A stretch of DNA of 64,000 nt from Aricia agestis (Eukaryota > Arthropoda > Insecta > Lepidoptera > Lycaenidae), in the NCBI RefSeq assembly GCF_905147365.1, contig NC_056409.1, positions 9,119,001-9,183,000 of the forward strand. The letters run 5' to 3'. Every line of letters begins with the position of its first letter. The stretch's first letter is position 1. The translations under genes and the position numbers were made by a program. This document shows positions 37,827-49,100 of this stretch, piece by piece. The notes beneath the pieces were generated by a model. That model was not told where the DNA came from. It did not search any database and worked only from the letters and a program-made list of their open reading frames with translations.

Positions 37827-40005
37827 ATGTCTCTGTTTGATGGAGAAATGGAATTGAAGTCTGTTTACATGGCTGATTACGATAAGAAGAATAAACCGTA
37901 TGTATTTTATTAGTAAGTTTAACGTAATGGGTTCAGGGTTTCTACCGGTTTTACCAAGAAGTGTGTAGACTTATAGTAAGTGGATTATTAATAATATAAT
38001 AATATAGCTATATTCCGAAAGAAAGGAACAAGAGCTGTGGCAGCACAATTACAGTAAAAATTCGTTCAGAAATGTTACTTTGAAGACTCAAATGTAAGCG
38101 CTACAGAAGTTTTGTTCGCCTATTCGGCAGAGGAGACACTGCAGCTGAGGTACTCGGTTGTCAGACTGTCGCCTGAAGGAAATAGGGATTACTAGTAGCG
38201 GTAAACGACTAGAGTTTAGATTCTATCCATAAAGTTATTATTAACTTTATGGATTCTACCTAGAGGGCTTGTCATAACCCTAAACATACTTCATACTTCA
38301 TAGCAAGAGTCCCCGACGCAAGATGGCAGACGACGGCTGCCTCATCATCGGGTTGAGCCGCGACGCACTGAAGGTGCGCGACACTGGGCGCGGGTGCTAC
38401 GACGTGCTGTGTCCTGCTGACTTGGAGTACTACAAGACCGCTGTGCAACGGGTACCAAAAACCAAATACAATATAATACAATATATTATATCGTACACCC
38501 AATACAATACTGTAGGCAGTAAGTTTTCAAGAAAATCAGCTCTGACTTCACTGATGCAGTGCTGATGAAAAGTCAATGATACTGGCGCCCGCTACTGTAT
38601 GAGAAGGACTAATAAATTATGTACTTGTGTAATACTTTATATTATGTATTTTCATTTATTTTGAATGCTTAAAGTTAAAAAAATTGTAGTTCTCTGAGGA
38701 CCATCCCAAAGTGACCAATATGCACATGTCGAAGGACATTGACCCCACCCCCGTGGACAACGAGATCCAGGACTTGAAGCGTACTGAGTATTTAAATAAA
38801 TACTGTTCCAGAGTTAAGTACTTACTTCATTAATACTCATTTTAAAATTAGTTTATCGCGCGGGAACTGTACATTTTTCCGGGATAAAAAGTAGCCTATA
38901 TGTCCTTTCTTAAGACTCAAACTATCACCATACAAAATTCGGTTTAGGGGTAAAGAAGTAACAGACAGACAGACAGACACTTTTTCGCATTTATAATATC
39001 AGAAAGGATTAGTCGGGTTATTTGAACGTGAGCATTACCTATTCCACAAGATAACCGAGATGTTAAAAAAGCTCTTACCTATGTCCTAGAACTTACTCGC
39101 TAAAAAAAACCTAATACAGATCTGCCGTTTATGTCTGTTAATCTGGCACGTCGCGCCAAAGCACTCCAGACTCTACACCTGCCTGACGACACATTCGTGC
39201 CGAATACCAGCAACCTAGCATCCTACCGCTCACCACCACCGGACAAATACAAGGAGCCTCCATCAGTATGGTCTATGAAACCGAAGTTAGATCCGTCTTT
39301 GCAAAGTAAGTGGCTGCATATTGCATAGTTGGAAGCCGGCTACATGAAGCGGAAACAGACGACGTGTCGTCGCGACACTACTGGTTTCTATATTATATTT
39401 CTATGAATAAGTGTCGCTAGCTTCGTTTCGCTATAGCTGCTGTTCCATAGAAATACATAGAAACCTACTGCACGTCGTCTGCAGTTGTCGAGTGTCGCTC
39501 GGTTCCAACTTGTACCTTAATGATTATTATTATTTGAATGCTGTTACACCTTGTTAAAACTCATATTTCCTATTATAGTTATTAGTTATCAATCGTCATT
39601 TTAGCTGCTGTCTTGAAAGCCAAAGCTTTGCCTCAATTGGACAATAGCCCATAAAAGTGGAGGTATCAGGTAGCGCTGTGTAATTATAATAATTAATATT
39701 ATGTAGTAGACAGAATAATAATTTTGGTTTGGAGATACTTCGAGTCCCGGGAAAGGGACATACTTATTATCCCGGAAAAATGTACGGTTCCCTGGCGATA
39801 AATGAAATGAAGTAATCACTCAGCATTTTCTCAAACAGAGGAACTTCGTCGTATTCTCCGCGTGAACACTGGAGAGTCCACGTACATGATAAGCCATGGT
39901 CTGCTCGGTAAGGTGGTCCTGGACAAGAACCCATACGGCCCGCCCCGCGAGGAACCCACTTACGGACGCTGGAGGAACCCCCATCAATATACTTACTGGG
40001 TTTAG
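37827..40005 (+). CDS. Unrecognised 225-aa protein, five exons
   Basis: I do not recognise this protein. Exons reconstructed from splice sites are 37827-37912, 38304-38451, 38690-38780, 39120-39305 and 39839-40005; every junction is GT-AG and every phase joins without a stop, giving 225 aa. The first exon uses a strong GTAAGT donor; an earlier GT at 37902 would break the frame. The protein starts MSLFDGEMELKSVYMADYDK, has no signal peptide or membrane segment, is rich in Tyr, Pro, Lys and Arg, and ends in a Tyr/Trp-rich tail (GRWRNPHQYTYWV). Short basic and Pro/Tyr-rich proteins of this kind are often axonemal or sperm microtubule inner proteins, but that is only an impression. AATAAA lies at 40026-40031, 21 bases past the stop. 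Introns 3 and 4 contain a Helitron-like remnant and a MITE. The next gene starts about 670 bases downstream on the same strand. Confidence 0.8.
38865..39010 (-). mobile_element. Helitron-like remnant in an intron of the 225-aa gene
   Basis: It contains GTTTATCGCGCGGGAACTGT, a short GACA tract and TCGCATTTATAATATCAG at the right, the mirror image of the family's 5' end. It lies wholly in intron 3. Confidence 0.5.
39328..39509. mobile_element. Small MITE in intron 4 of the 225-aa gene
   Basis: The ends GTTGGAAGCCG and CGGTTCCAAC are approximate complements, and inner words (ACGACGTGTCGTCGCGACAC, GGTTTCTATATT) also pair with the other half. It lies just inside the donor at 39306. Confidence 0.5.
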
Positions 40006-40025
40006 ATGTTTGTTATTCTGATTTA

Positions 40026-40031
40026 AATAAA
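40026..40031 (+). terminator. Polyadenylation signal of the 225-aa gene
   Basis: An AATAAA hexamer stands 21 bases after the TAG of the five-exon gene, followed by a T/G-rich stretch, as expected for a very short 3' UTR. Confidence 0.6.
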
Positions 40032-40291
40032 ATTATTGTTGTTTGTGAATAATGTTCGCGTTATTGAGTAAATGGAGATGTCCCTTATTTGGTTATTGAT
40101 GGGCGATTTCACTATTCAAACAAACGATTGCAGATCCTCAGCAATTCCTGCAATCCTCCTGGACATTACTAGTAATTTAGACTTCTTGGCTGCATCTGCA
40201 GCTTACGCAAGACAATAATGTCTTGCCGCTTGCGTAAGCTGCAGATATGAGGCTTGTTGGCTTCATTTTATTTGTCGATTATAATTTATTA

Positions 40292-40432
40292 GGCTGCCTG
40301 CACATTAAGTCGCGAGTAGTGCGGCAGCCGCGTGACTTCTATACTAAAGCGTCTCCCAGAATCCAGACAGACGCGGCCTGCGGTCTGCGGCCGCGCGGCT
40401 CACTACTCGCGACTTAATGCGCGAAGGCAGCC
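40292..40432. mobile_element. Harbinger-like MITE, 141 bp
   Basis: The termini GGCTGCC...GGCAGCC extend into a long imperfect inverted repeat (ATTAAGTCGCGAGTAGTG and its complement) and are flanked by TTA on both sides (40289-40291, 40433-40435). A three-base TTA duplication fits PIF/Harbinger MITEs. It lies between the two unrecognised genes. Confidence 0.75.
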
Positions 40433-40671
40433 TTATATTGTAATCGTTTCCTAAACATGTTTATTTTTAAGCCATGGCCTCTAGAACATCGATTTAAAAA
40501 AAAGCAAATGATTGAAAAATCTATTGTCAAATAAACATTGATTTTTGGACAGTGATATCAGGAATATTCTGAATAATGTGATTAAAATTTATTGTACACC
40601 AACCCAATTAGGTTCGATAGAAAATTGATACGTTAAGAGTACGATTACACTTTATATTTAAAATATACAAA

Positions 40672-43600
40672 ATGGATCACTATTTAACGACTTACAAAAA
40701 GGACTACCTGTGGTCAACGCCAAATGTATTCCAAAGACCAAAAGCAATCCAAAGCATTGGGTAAATCTTTATATATTAGGTAACTACAGTAGTGCATTAT
40801 AGGTAGATTGAGCTAAGCCTTTTTCTGATGGTTGATGGTAAAGAACATAGACTTTGACTTTTACCATCAACCTCTAACTTCTCCTGTCGTTATGGCTCAT
40901 TTTCATTGGTCGATAGGGCCCGCATGCGGGGTGCGGGAGATTTCTGAAACGCATGCCACAGGGCCCGCATTCGGGGAACCGTTTTCATTAGTCGATAGGG
41001 CCCGCATGCGGGGTGTGGGAGATTTCTGGAACGCGTGCCACAGGGCCCGCATTCGGGGAACCGTTTTCATAATGGCTCATTTTCATTGGTCGTTAACTCG
41101 TTCGTTATACAGCATGCGGGCAGTCCCCGCAGCCGAGATAACGACCAATGAAAGTTACAAGTCGATACGTGTTCGTTACACCGCCTGCGGGGATTGCCCG
41201 CATGCTTTATACCGACCGTGATATCGACCAATGAAATTCATCGGTCGATATACAGCTTGCGGGACGCGAGTTGCCACGTTTCGGACAGTTCCCAATGGCC
41301 GCCATACTACTGCAAAGGAGATTTTTTTTTATTTGTACCACCCTGAAACTTTTTTTAACAGTTCCCTGTATGATCATAAATAGAAGTCTGATAATGCCAT
41401 ACCTGTGGGAGGTCGTGAATGTGAACAATATTTTTTCAAAATCCTAAGATTTCATTCGTAATTCGAACGATTTGTAACAGTATGGCACTAATTTTTCTAT
41501 AAGTACTTAGTATAATATCAAAATATCTATTTTTATCTGTTTAACTAGTACGAGTATTGTGTTGATATAATATTATATTATATATTCATAATAATAGTGC
41601 ACGTTCTATCTGCTGTCTCAATCCTACCTCTCTCCGTAGGGCTGCTGGAAGAGATTTCTATTAGAAATAAGCAGATTTTTTGTGTCGTTTTACTGTGTAT
41701 ATTGTCTTATTGTAATTTTTTCTTGTGCACAATAAATTGTTAAATAAAAAAATAAATAAGTTTGAAGTTTAACAAAATATATAAATACAAAGTTCCAAAC
41801 ACCTAGGTGGCGGCAATCTTGTCAAGTTTCTTCTTCAATAAATCACAGACAGTCAAAATTGCTCCGCGTAACAACAATTGTTGTTCCATGGCAAAAACGT
41901 CTGTAACTGGCGACGAACACAGAGGTTCTCCCCAGCCCTGCGGGCCCTATCGACTAATGAAAACGGTTCCCCGAATGCGGGCCCTGTGGCATGCGTTTCA
42001 GAAATCTCCCGCATCCCGCATGCGGGCCCTATCGACCAATGAAAATGAGCCATTAGTCGATAAGGCCCGCAGGGCTGGGGAGAACCTCTGCGTTCGTCGC
42101 CAGTTACAGACGTTCTTGCCATGGAACAACAATTGATACGCGGAGCAATTTTGACTGTGTGTGATTTATTGAAGAAGAAACTATTGGCGTCACTGAAGGA
42201 GAAGAGAAAAAGATTTTGGGTGCGAACTTTACTGAAAAATAGAAACAGGCATGGCGCGTCAGAAACATTGTGTAAGGAGTTACAATTGCATTTGGAGTGC
42301 CATACAGTAGAAGATCATGATAATTTTTTTTAGATTATCAAATGACTTATTTGAACTAACTGACTAATGACTTATCATTGTATTCGGTTCATTTGGATAA
42401 AATTCAACCTTAAAAAAAGTATGTAACCATACTATAACTATGAGGTGAAAGACATTTTGAGAAATCTTTCGAGCGGTGGGAGCCGCAGAATATTATACAA
42501 CATAACATCTGCTTTGACAAGATTGCCGCCACCTAGGTGTTTGAAACTGTGTATTTATATATTTTGTTAAACCTCAAACTTACAGAAAAATTAGTGCCAT
42601 ACTATTACAAATCGTTCGAATTACGAATGAAATCTTAGGATTATGAAAAAATATTGTTCACATTCACGACCTCCCATAGGTATGGCATTATCAGACTTCT
42701 ATTTATGATCATACAGGGAACTGTTAAAAAAAGTTTCAGGGTGGTACAAATAAAAAAAAATCTCCTTTGCAGTAGTATGGCGGCCATTGGGAACTGTCGG
42801 AAACGTGGCAACTCGCGTCCCGCAAGCTGTATATCGACCGATGAATTTCATTGGTCTATATCACGGTCGGTATAAAGCATGCGGGCAATCCCCGCAGGCG
42901 GTGTAACGAACACGTATCGACTTGCAACTTTCATTGGTCGTTATCTCGGCTGCGGGGACTGCCCGCATGCTGTATAACGAACGAGTTAACGACCAATGAA
43001 AATGAGCCATTACTGTGGTCGTCTATGTCGCTCACGTATCGGCTTGCACAACCATGAAAAGAGTAACTTATAGAGGTCAGTGGCTGTAACACAGACCAAT
43101 ACAGAGTAAAGGCCAATGATTGTTCTGAAAATGTTAGGATAAATTATTACTATAAAGGTGCAATTACAGATGCGAATGTTTGAGATGTTTGCTGCTTTTA
43201 CGGGAAAACTACTAAATCGATTTTAATGAAATTTTGAATAGGGATACTCGTACTTTGAGCCCCGGAAAAGAAAATAGGTTAGTTTGATCCCCTTCTTTCA
43301 GGTCTCCGAGAATATCTGACAAAGTTGACGAGATTGATCGCCACAGTTTCCAAAATCGAGTCAGTAGACCTTCAGGATGTATGTGTCCTCTGTATGGAGG
43401 AGTGGGAGGAACACCACAAGAACTTGCGACCGGCGCGGAATCGGGCTGGAGCCGTAATGAGGTTGATAGCTCTACATGATTGAAAATTTCTCAAAAAAAC
43501 TATAAATATTAAGTAGAGTAGAGAGTTCACTGTGAAAGTAGCAGCGCTGAAAAACCAAATTTTTTTTTCAGTTTTGTATGGACAAGGGCCCGAGCGTCAC

Positions 43601-45286
43601 GAGTTTCGCTCGAGCGCTGCTACTTTTACAGTGAACCATCTACAAAGAACACGTACACACCCTAAAATATTATCATTTATCACTTATTTTTGTTACATCC
43701 TGTATACAGGACGAGCGAAACGAGCCCCAGTATATCCCACAAATTGAGCACTTTTGTGGTACACTTTACGGAAAAGCTATCACACCTATTGATTTGTGCT
43801 TTAACATAGTAATTTTTATTTATATGTAGATGTGTTATCATCGGTTAGTCAAGGTTTGGTTACTATTAAAATATAAAAAAACTGCCTACCACGCAGAAAA
43901 ACGACGCGAGCCCTCACAAAGCTCGGCTTTTAGTTAGTATTATCACAATTTTAATGACTTGTGGAATAAATTTTATATTATTTTCTTACAGATCATGGGA
44001 CCTCTGTTAGATCCAAAAATATTTCCATTAAAAGTGGGTGCCAGTCCAGAAACACCCTCGTCACGTTATAATCAACCGAATGCCTTCTTGGATAAGGTCC
44101 GTTAAAGAACTGCAGATGACACTAAGGCCTAACCACAACATTGCGTTGCGGCATCGTACTCGTATCGTAAGAACCTACGACATCGCAGAACGCATCGTGA
44201 AAATTTACGATGCACTTCTGCTGCAGTCTGCACTTACAAAATCGCATAGCTGTGCGATGTTGTTTTTTTGATACGACGCCGTAACGCAGTTTTGCGGCTT
44301 AACCCTAATATTCCAAATATAGAAATAAAAGAAATATATATTTAATTCACAGTTGCAAAAGAAGTATCCAATGCTGTACGACATCTTGCAAACCGAACCG
44401 ACGTCGGAGTTGAAGCAGCGTGTGAACCGCGACCGCAACAAAACGTCGTACATGATCGACTATTGTGAAACTGGTAAAAAATCTGTCATTCTATAATTCA
44501 ATGTTACTACACAAATACAACATTTTTCCTTGCATATTTCGTGAATAAATAATTAACACCCTACAAAGTTCGAAGTGGAGTTATTTAGTATCTTGTATCG
44601 TAGGTATGTACCAAGTTGAGAATAATAATTATAATAGTTTGGAAAATTAATTAAATATCCGCTTTCCTCTTCTTTCTTTTTTATTAGTTTCATAGTTTGT
44701 TTTTGTAACTCAGTGGCTACGTCGTAGATACATCAAAGCTACGACGTAGCTACAGACCTACGAGTTTTGTTCCACAAACTAAAGTTCAATTAGTGTATTT
44801 TAAATGGCAAGATCCTTGTAATACAATATAGCTGATATCAGATTAATCGGCGGTAAATAATCAGGTCCAGCAGCGCAGTTCGCGGCTTTACAGCGTGCCG
44901 CCGACGTGAGCGGCACGGGCCCTTGTTCTCAACCGATGCGGCTCCCGGGCGACCCCTGCAAAGTGCGACCCGCACCCAAGAGGGTCACCCCCAAAACCAT
45001 CTCCAAGCAGGGCGCCAGTAACCAGGCTATGGAAACTAGATCAAAAATTGGTAAGCTCCAAAAGCATTGTTGTTATAATATAGTTGTATCTTTGGACCCG
45101 CAAAATAATAAAACAGAATAATTATAAGTGGTGCTCAATGAAACATTTTTAATACTTACATTTGTTACAGAAACTACTACGGTAATACCGCCATTAGGAA
45201 AGACAGAATATCAAGATGGCGTGTCCAAATTAGGAGGAATTATAATGCGGGATAAATTGCACAGAACTAAAATAAAAAATAAATAA
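40672..45286 (+). CDS. Unrecognised 258-aa protein, six exons
   Basis: I do not recognise this protein. Exons are 40672-40760, 43302-43461, 43992-44096, 44353-44473, 44865-45050 and 45171-45286, all with GT-AG borders and compatible phases, giving 258 aa. It starts MDHYLTTYKKDYLWSTPNVF and is hydrophilic, basic and Pro/Lys-rich, with a cysteine pair (SGCMCPLYGG) in exon 2 and a block RPAPKRVTPKTISKQG in exon 5. There is no membrane segment or signal peptide. The TTYKKDYLW opening resembles short Tyr-containing repeats of cilium-associated proteins, which fits the style of its upstream neighbour, but this is inference. Intron 1 (2.5 kb) is almost filled by a foldback transposable element; the other introns are short (about 120-530 bases). 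The TAA stop sits inside an A/T-rich run with AATAAA-like words. The RhoGAP gene is convergent, ending about 840 bases away. Confidence 0.78.
40910..41070. repeat. 82-bp tandem dimer next to the foldback element
   Basis: Two GC-rich units of about 82 bp, beginning TCGATAGGGCCCGCATGCGG at 40910 and 40992, stand head to tail just left of the foldback element. A third copy occurs inverted at about 41960-42045, in the centre of that element. The sequence TCATTTTCATTGGTCGATAG before the first unit (40897-40916) also matches the central copy, so this block probably moved with, or was copied from, the element. Confidence 0.8.
41505..41755 (+). mobile_element. 5'-truncated LINE 3' tail inserted in the foldback element
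   Basis: A 251-bp segment interrupts the left arm and is absent from the mirror position in the right arm. It is flanked by the duplication ATAAGT (41499-41504 and 41756-41761). It contains the wording common in lepidopteran LINE tails (CTGCTGGAAGAGATTTCTAT, then a T-rich run and CACAATAAATTG) and ends in an A-rich stretch. Its insertion is therefore younger than the palindrome. Confidence 0.8.
42121..42370 (+). pseudogene. N-terminal Harbinger-type transposase fragment, frameshifted
   Basis: From the ATG at 42121 a 70-codon frame reads MEQQLIRGAILTVCDLLKKK and then KRFWVRTLLKNRNRHGASET, the Trp-Val-Arg segment typical of the start of PIF/Harbinger transposases (usually FWVRPWL...). It stops in a T8 run at about 42326-42333; one frame over, RLSNDLFELT continues the family pattern. 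The catalytic DDE region is absent, so it cannot be active. The left arm retains only the first dozen or so codons in mirror orientation. Confidence 0.65.
43520..43718. mobile_element. Partial copy of the 11.1-kb MITE
   Basis: It starts AGAGTTCACTGTGAAAGTAG, contains GCGTCACGAGTTTCGCTC and ends ACTTATTTTTGTTACATCC. The left terminal stretch is missing. It lies in intron 2 of the 258-aa gene. Confidence 0.65.
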
Positions 45287-45568
45287 AATACCACCTGCTC
45301 GAACAAGAAGAATTGATGAGTCGTAAAAATAACACAAAGAACAAAAAATATATTTACAAGACGGGCGTTTCAAGCGTATGATAGTAATAAAATAACATAC
45401 ACAAAAATTAAAAATATATTTCTTAAATTCTTTGAAAGACATCTTACATCTTTGATCTTAATACAAATAAATAATTTACTCCGTCCACTCCTTATTTACA
45501 CTGAGTATAATAATATTTTCGCAAACGACACAATATTATTTGGTTTCTAGCTTTTACAGAGTTGTAAG

Positions 45569-45899
45569 CACAGAAATAGATCAAGATAGATACCGCACTT
45601 CGCTCCATTTAATTTGGTATGAAAACGAGCGTGCCACTTTTTTATAGCTACTGTGAGTTGTGCTTGTGACGTACCGATGATAAGAAAAGTGCCCATTATC
45701 TAGGCCAACGTTTCTATTTGAATTTTTTTCCGACTTAATACGGCACTTTTAGGTATTTTTAAAATTCCGATTGACGTCCGATTCCGATAGCAGACTAATG
45801 AACCGATTTTCGAAAGACGAGCATTGCTCGTCGTTTGGGAGCGCGATATGGCACGCGAAGTACATACACATGCGGTATCTATCATGATCTATGTCTGTG
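45569..45899. mobile_element. hAT-like MITE, 331 bp
   Basis: The inverted ends (CACAGAAATAGATCAAGATA and its near complement ending GATCTATGTCTGTG) are flanked by the 8-bp duplication GTTGTAAG at 45561-45568 and 45900-45907. It lies in the short space between the convergent 258-aa gene and the RhoGAP gene. Confidence 0.85.
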
Positions 45900-46127
45900 G
45901 TTGTAAGCAATAATTCTTACATTACACAATAATGGAAAATCTCAAGCATATCGCCACATACGTGATACGTACGAGTATAAGAGTTCCGAAGGATATAATA
46001 ATAATCATAAGCATAATAGAATTACGGACAGACAAACGTACGAAACTACATACGCGGCAGTTACACCCGAAATGAAAGACGATATGATAAATAGACGTTT
46101 ATGTATAAAAGCAGAGTTTACAGTATG

Positions 46128-49100
46128 TCATGCGGGCCTGTTCCACGTGCTCGATATGAGTTCACCTCTCTTAAAATAGAGCGGAGCCTCTATCGTTCTT
46201 TTCTCCTTATTTAAATCTTCTTTCTTTACGGCGTCTCTCCTCAGGTTGTCCTCTCTCCTCTCGTCTCTCCGCAGCCTGGTTTCGCTCTTGACTGGTTCAT
46301 GTCTGATCTGCTCGTGCGACCTGGTGGTCCTCGAGCGCGTGACGCTCTCGTCGTGTTGCCGCACCGCTACTGCACGCGCGTCCGACGTGATCCGTTCTCT
46401 GGATACAAAAGCATTGCGTTATTTTTTGTTTCACTTTAAAGAGCACTTTGTTTGGTAAGGACTAAGCGTGGATCTACCCGCGATATGCCCAACAACACAC
46501 AAAACAGTGACATTATTCTTGAATAAAAGCAACGTCATTGGCCTTAAACGGCGCAAGGTATTTACAACGTCTTCGACTATCAAGGAATCTGTTTACGCTA
46601 TCAAGTTTAAATCAGCACCTTAGGCTTATCGGTGTCGAATTAGTCTATCAGCAGCGTTAGCATGGCTACAGTAGAAATGAGAAAGTATAGAAACACTGCG
46701 GAGATAAACTGAAGGTACCGTTTCGATCTTTACCGGTCGCGGCTAGCCGCGGTAAGATCGGAACGATACCTTCAGTTTATCTCCTCAGTGTTTCTATACT
46801 TTCGCATTTCTACTGTGGCCATGCTAAGGCTGCTGGGGCCTACACCAGATAGACTGATAACCTAACCTAACTCCCAAGTTAGGTCGACCCATTTATTTTA
46901 TCGGGTCACCTATGGGCTCCGGCCTATCCATCTACATCGAGCTACGTCGACTACACTACTAGTGTGGTGTGTGATGGGGGTGTGTGGGTGATACCTGCCG
47001 AGTGCGACGAGCCTGGGCGGCGCGTGCGGCGGTGAGGCGGGCGGCGAGGTGGAGGAGGCGGGGGAGGGGGAGGGCGCGGAGGAGCCCACTGCCGAGTCGC
47101 GCTTGCCCGAGCTCGAGCCCGACGTGGATCGGCGCCGCGCTCGCACGCCCGGGATGCGCAGCGACGCCGTGATCACGCACTCGTCCTCTGACGTCACACC
47201 CGTCTGGAAAATATAGTGCTGTATTATGTTTGTATTAGTTACTGCTGATCCTCAGCTGACTTAAAGTGAGAGTGGCAATGTGCGCCAACCCAGCAAGTGC
47301 GTATAAAGCTATTTTTCCATACTGCTCATTGGAGATTTCCAATTATAGTGGCAAAGTGCGCACTTGCCAGGTAGGCGCACTTTGCCACACTCACTATATA
47401 ACGAGAGTTCACTTCAGAAACAAAATTTACAGCAAAGAAAAAAAAATTAAATCGGTTTACAGACAACGAAATAATAGTTCAATACTATCATCCCCCTTTT
47501 CAACCTCTTTTTCTTGTTGAATAGTACACATTAAATCATGAATGAAACCCAAATTACCTCATTATAGTCACTGGCAGAATCGTTAGAATCTTGCGTACCA
47601 CTACTTCGTGCCCTGAAAATAGAAAATTATAATATTATTATGTAGATACTACATATCACATTAATTATGACATATTCATGAATTCCTCTGAATTGATAAA
47701 ATAGAAGTATACATACGTGAGTACGGTGGAATTGTAGTTATGCAGAAGTTCCCGATTCATCAGCAACTGCGTGGCGGTGTCTGTGTGGAGGAGCGCCTCG
47801 CGAGTCCAAACCCGCTTGGAGTCCGAAGTGGGGCTCACGCTTTCGGCTGCACAACTGGAATGTTTAATGAAAGGATTAACACTGATTATTCAGTACATTC
47901 TTAGATATTACATAAAGGAAGTTACGTGGCCAAAATAATCAACTTGTAAACAAGTGACATTAGGTCTCCTTGTTCATATTTAAGGTGGCGTAACTCCGCC
48001 AGCTGCTCCAGCATGCCACATTAAGGCCGGCCATAGACGGACCGCATTTTTCCGTGAAATTTGTCCTTTTTCCGTGATGCTTGAGCCCAGCGCTTATTGA
48101 AAGAAGACAGAATATGTCTTTGAATGTCACCAATTACAAAACACGAGTTGTTTTCAGAAACATTGAATGTTTGCTGTAGAACTATGGACAACGATTCCAA
48201 GGTTCTGCCACGCTCGATATAGGGAATGATGAAATCGCCCTTAGTACAGTTGAAAGTTGACATTTTAATGGAAATAACCAATTTAAATAAGTGTCACTTA
48301 ATATGAAATATACGCTGAAGTGTGCAATTTGAAGATAATTGCTTCCCCTTATATACTGGTTTTTTAGATATGAAATACGTACTAATATCAATGTTATGGC
48401 ATATTTACTCACGCAGGACGAGTGCAGAATAGAATATAATAAGCTACTGCTATCAAAATATTGTGATTAATATTGATTTTGCACATTATGTCAGCAGTAA
48501 CCGCAAAAGATACCGAATTATCTACTCCGACCTCTATCACATTTTTCCCCATAACTTCCAGGACCGCAAACTTCCGCAGCTGATTTCTTTAATTTTTCAT
48601 TTATGAATAGTTAGGCTATCAAATAACACATAAAGTTGAGCGTGGGGAGGCTTGGGTAAATGTGAAAACCTTCGACGAAAAAAAAGAAAAGTGAAAAATA
48701 GGGTATGTCAATTTTTAAGTAATTACTCAAAAATAAAAAGCATATTAAAAAAAGTTAATAGCTCATTATTATGAACATAAAATATCCTTTTTAAAAATGT
48801 ATAAAACCGCATGCATGTGCTAAATACTTTTTTCACAATATTCATTTGAATTATGTGTATGCAAACATTTGAATGAGCCATCCGCTACTACAACTTACTT
48901 CGACCTATGAAAAATTTATGCAGTTTTAGTACAAAAAAAAGTCTGATTCGGATTATTTAGTTATTAGAGTATCGAATAAATTGTGATATTTTTAAAAACC
49001 ATTTATGATATGCTCTAGTTCTACCATTTTCCATAGTGCGCTCGGGCAGTTCTTGAGCGGTCGGAGTAGTAGTTCAACGCGACTGCGGTCCGTCTACGGC

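Larger units (their letters stand above)
41070..43012. mobile_element. Harbinger-like foldback element in intron 1 of the 258-aa gene
   Basis: The ends (TAATGGCTCATTTTCATTGG at 41070 and its complement ending at 43012) are the tips of two long inverted arms. The left arm, 41070-41504 continuing at 41762-41950, mirrors the right arm, 42055-42180 plus about 42510-43012, with few mismatches; the same 73-residue frame can be read from both arms. The right arm has an extra ~330 bp carrying a transposase-like fragment, and the left arm is split by a LINE tail. The arms contain CCCGCATGCGGG-type palindromes close to the ends. A three-base target duplication is not clear. Assignment to PIF/Harbinger rests on the protein fragment, not on the termini. 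Confidence 0.75.

Noticed and set aside
37902..37903. Earlier donor for exon 1 of the 225-aa gene
   Set aside because: It leaves phase 0 and reads a different frame of exon 2; the GTAAGT at 37913 keeps the long open frame.
40832..41221. 129-codon frame in intron 1 of the 258-aa gene
   Set aside because: It is produced by the 82-bp tandem units and the foldback arm; its repeated peptide follows the DNA repeat.
46959..47180. Long GC-rich frames on both strands
   Set aside because: They are alternative frames of the Ser/Pro-rich RhoGAP exon at 46995-47203.
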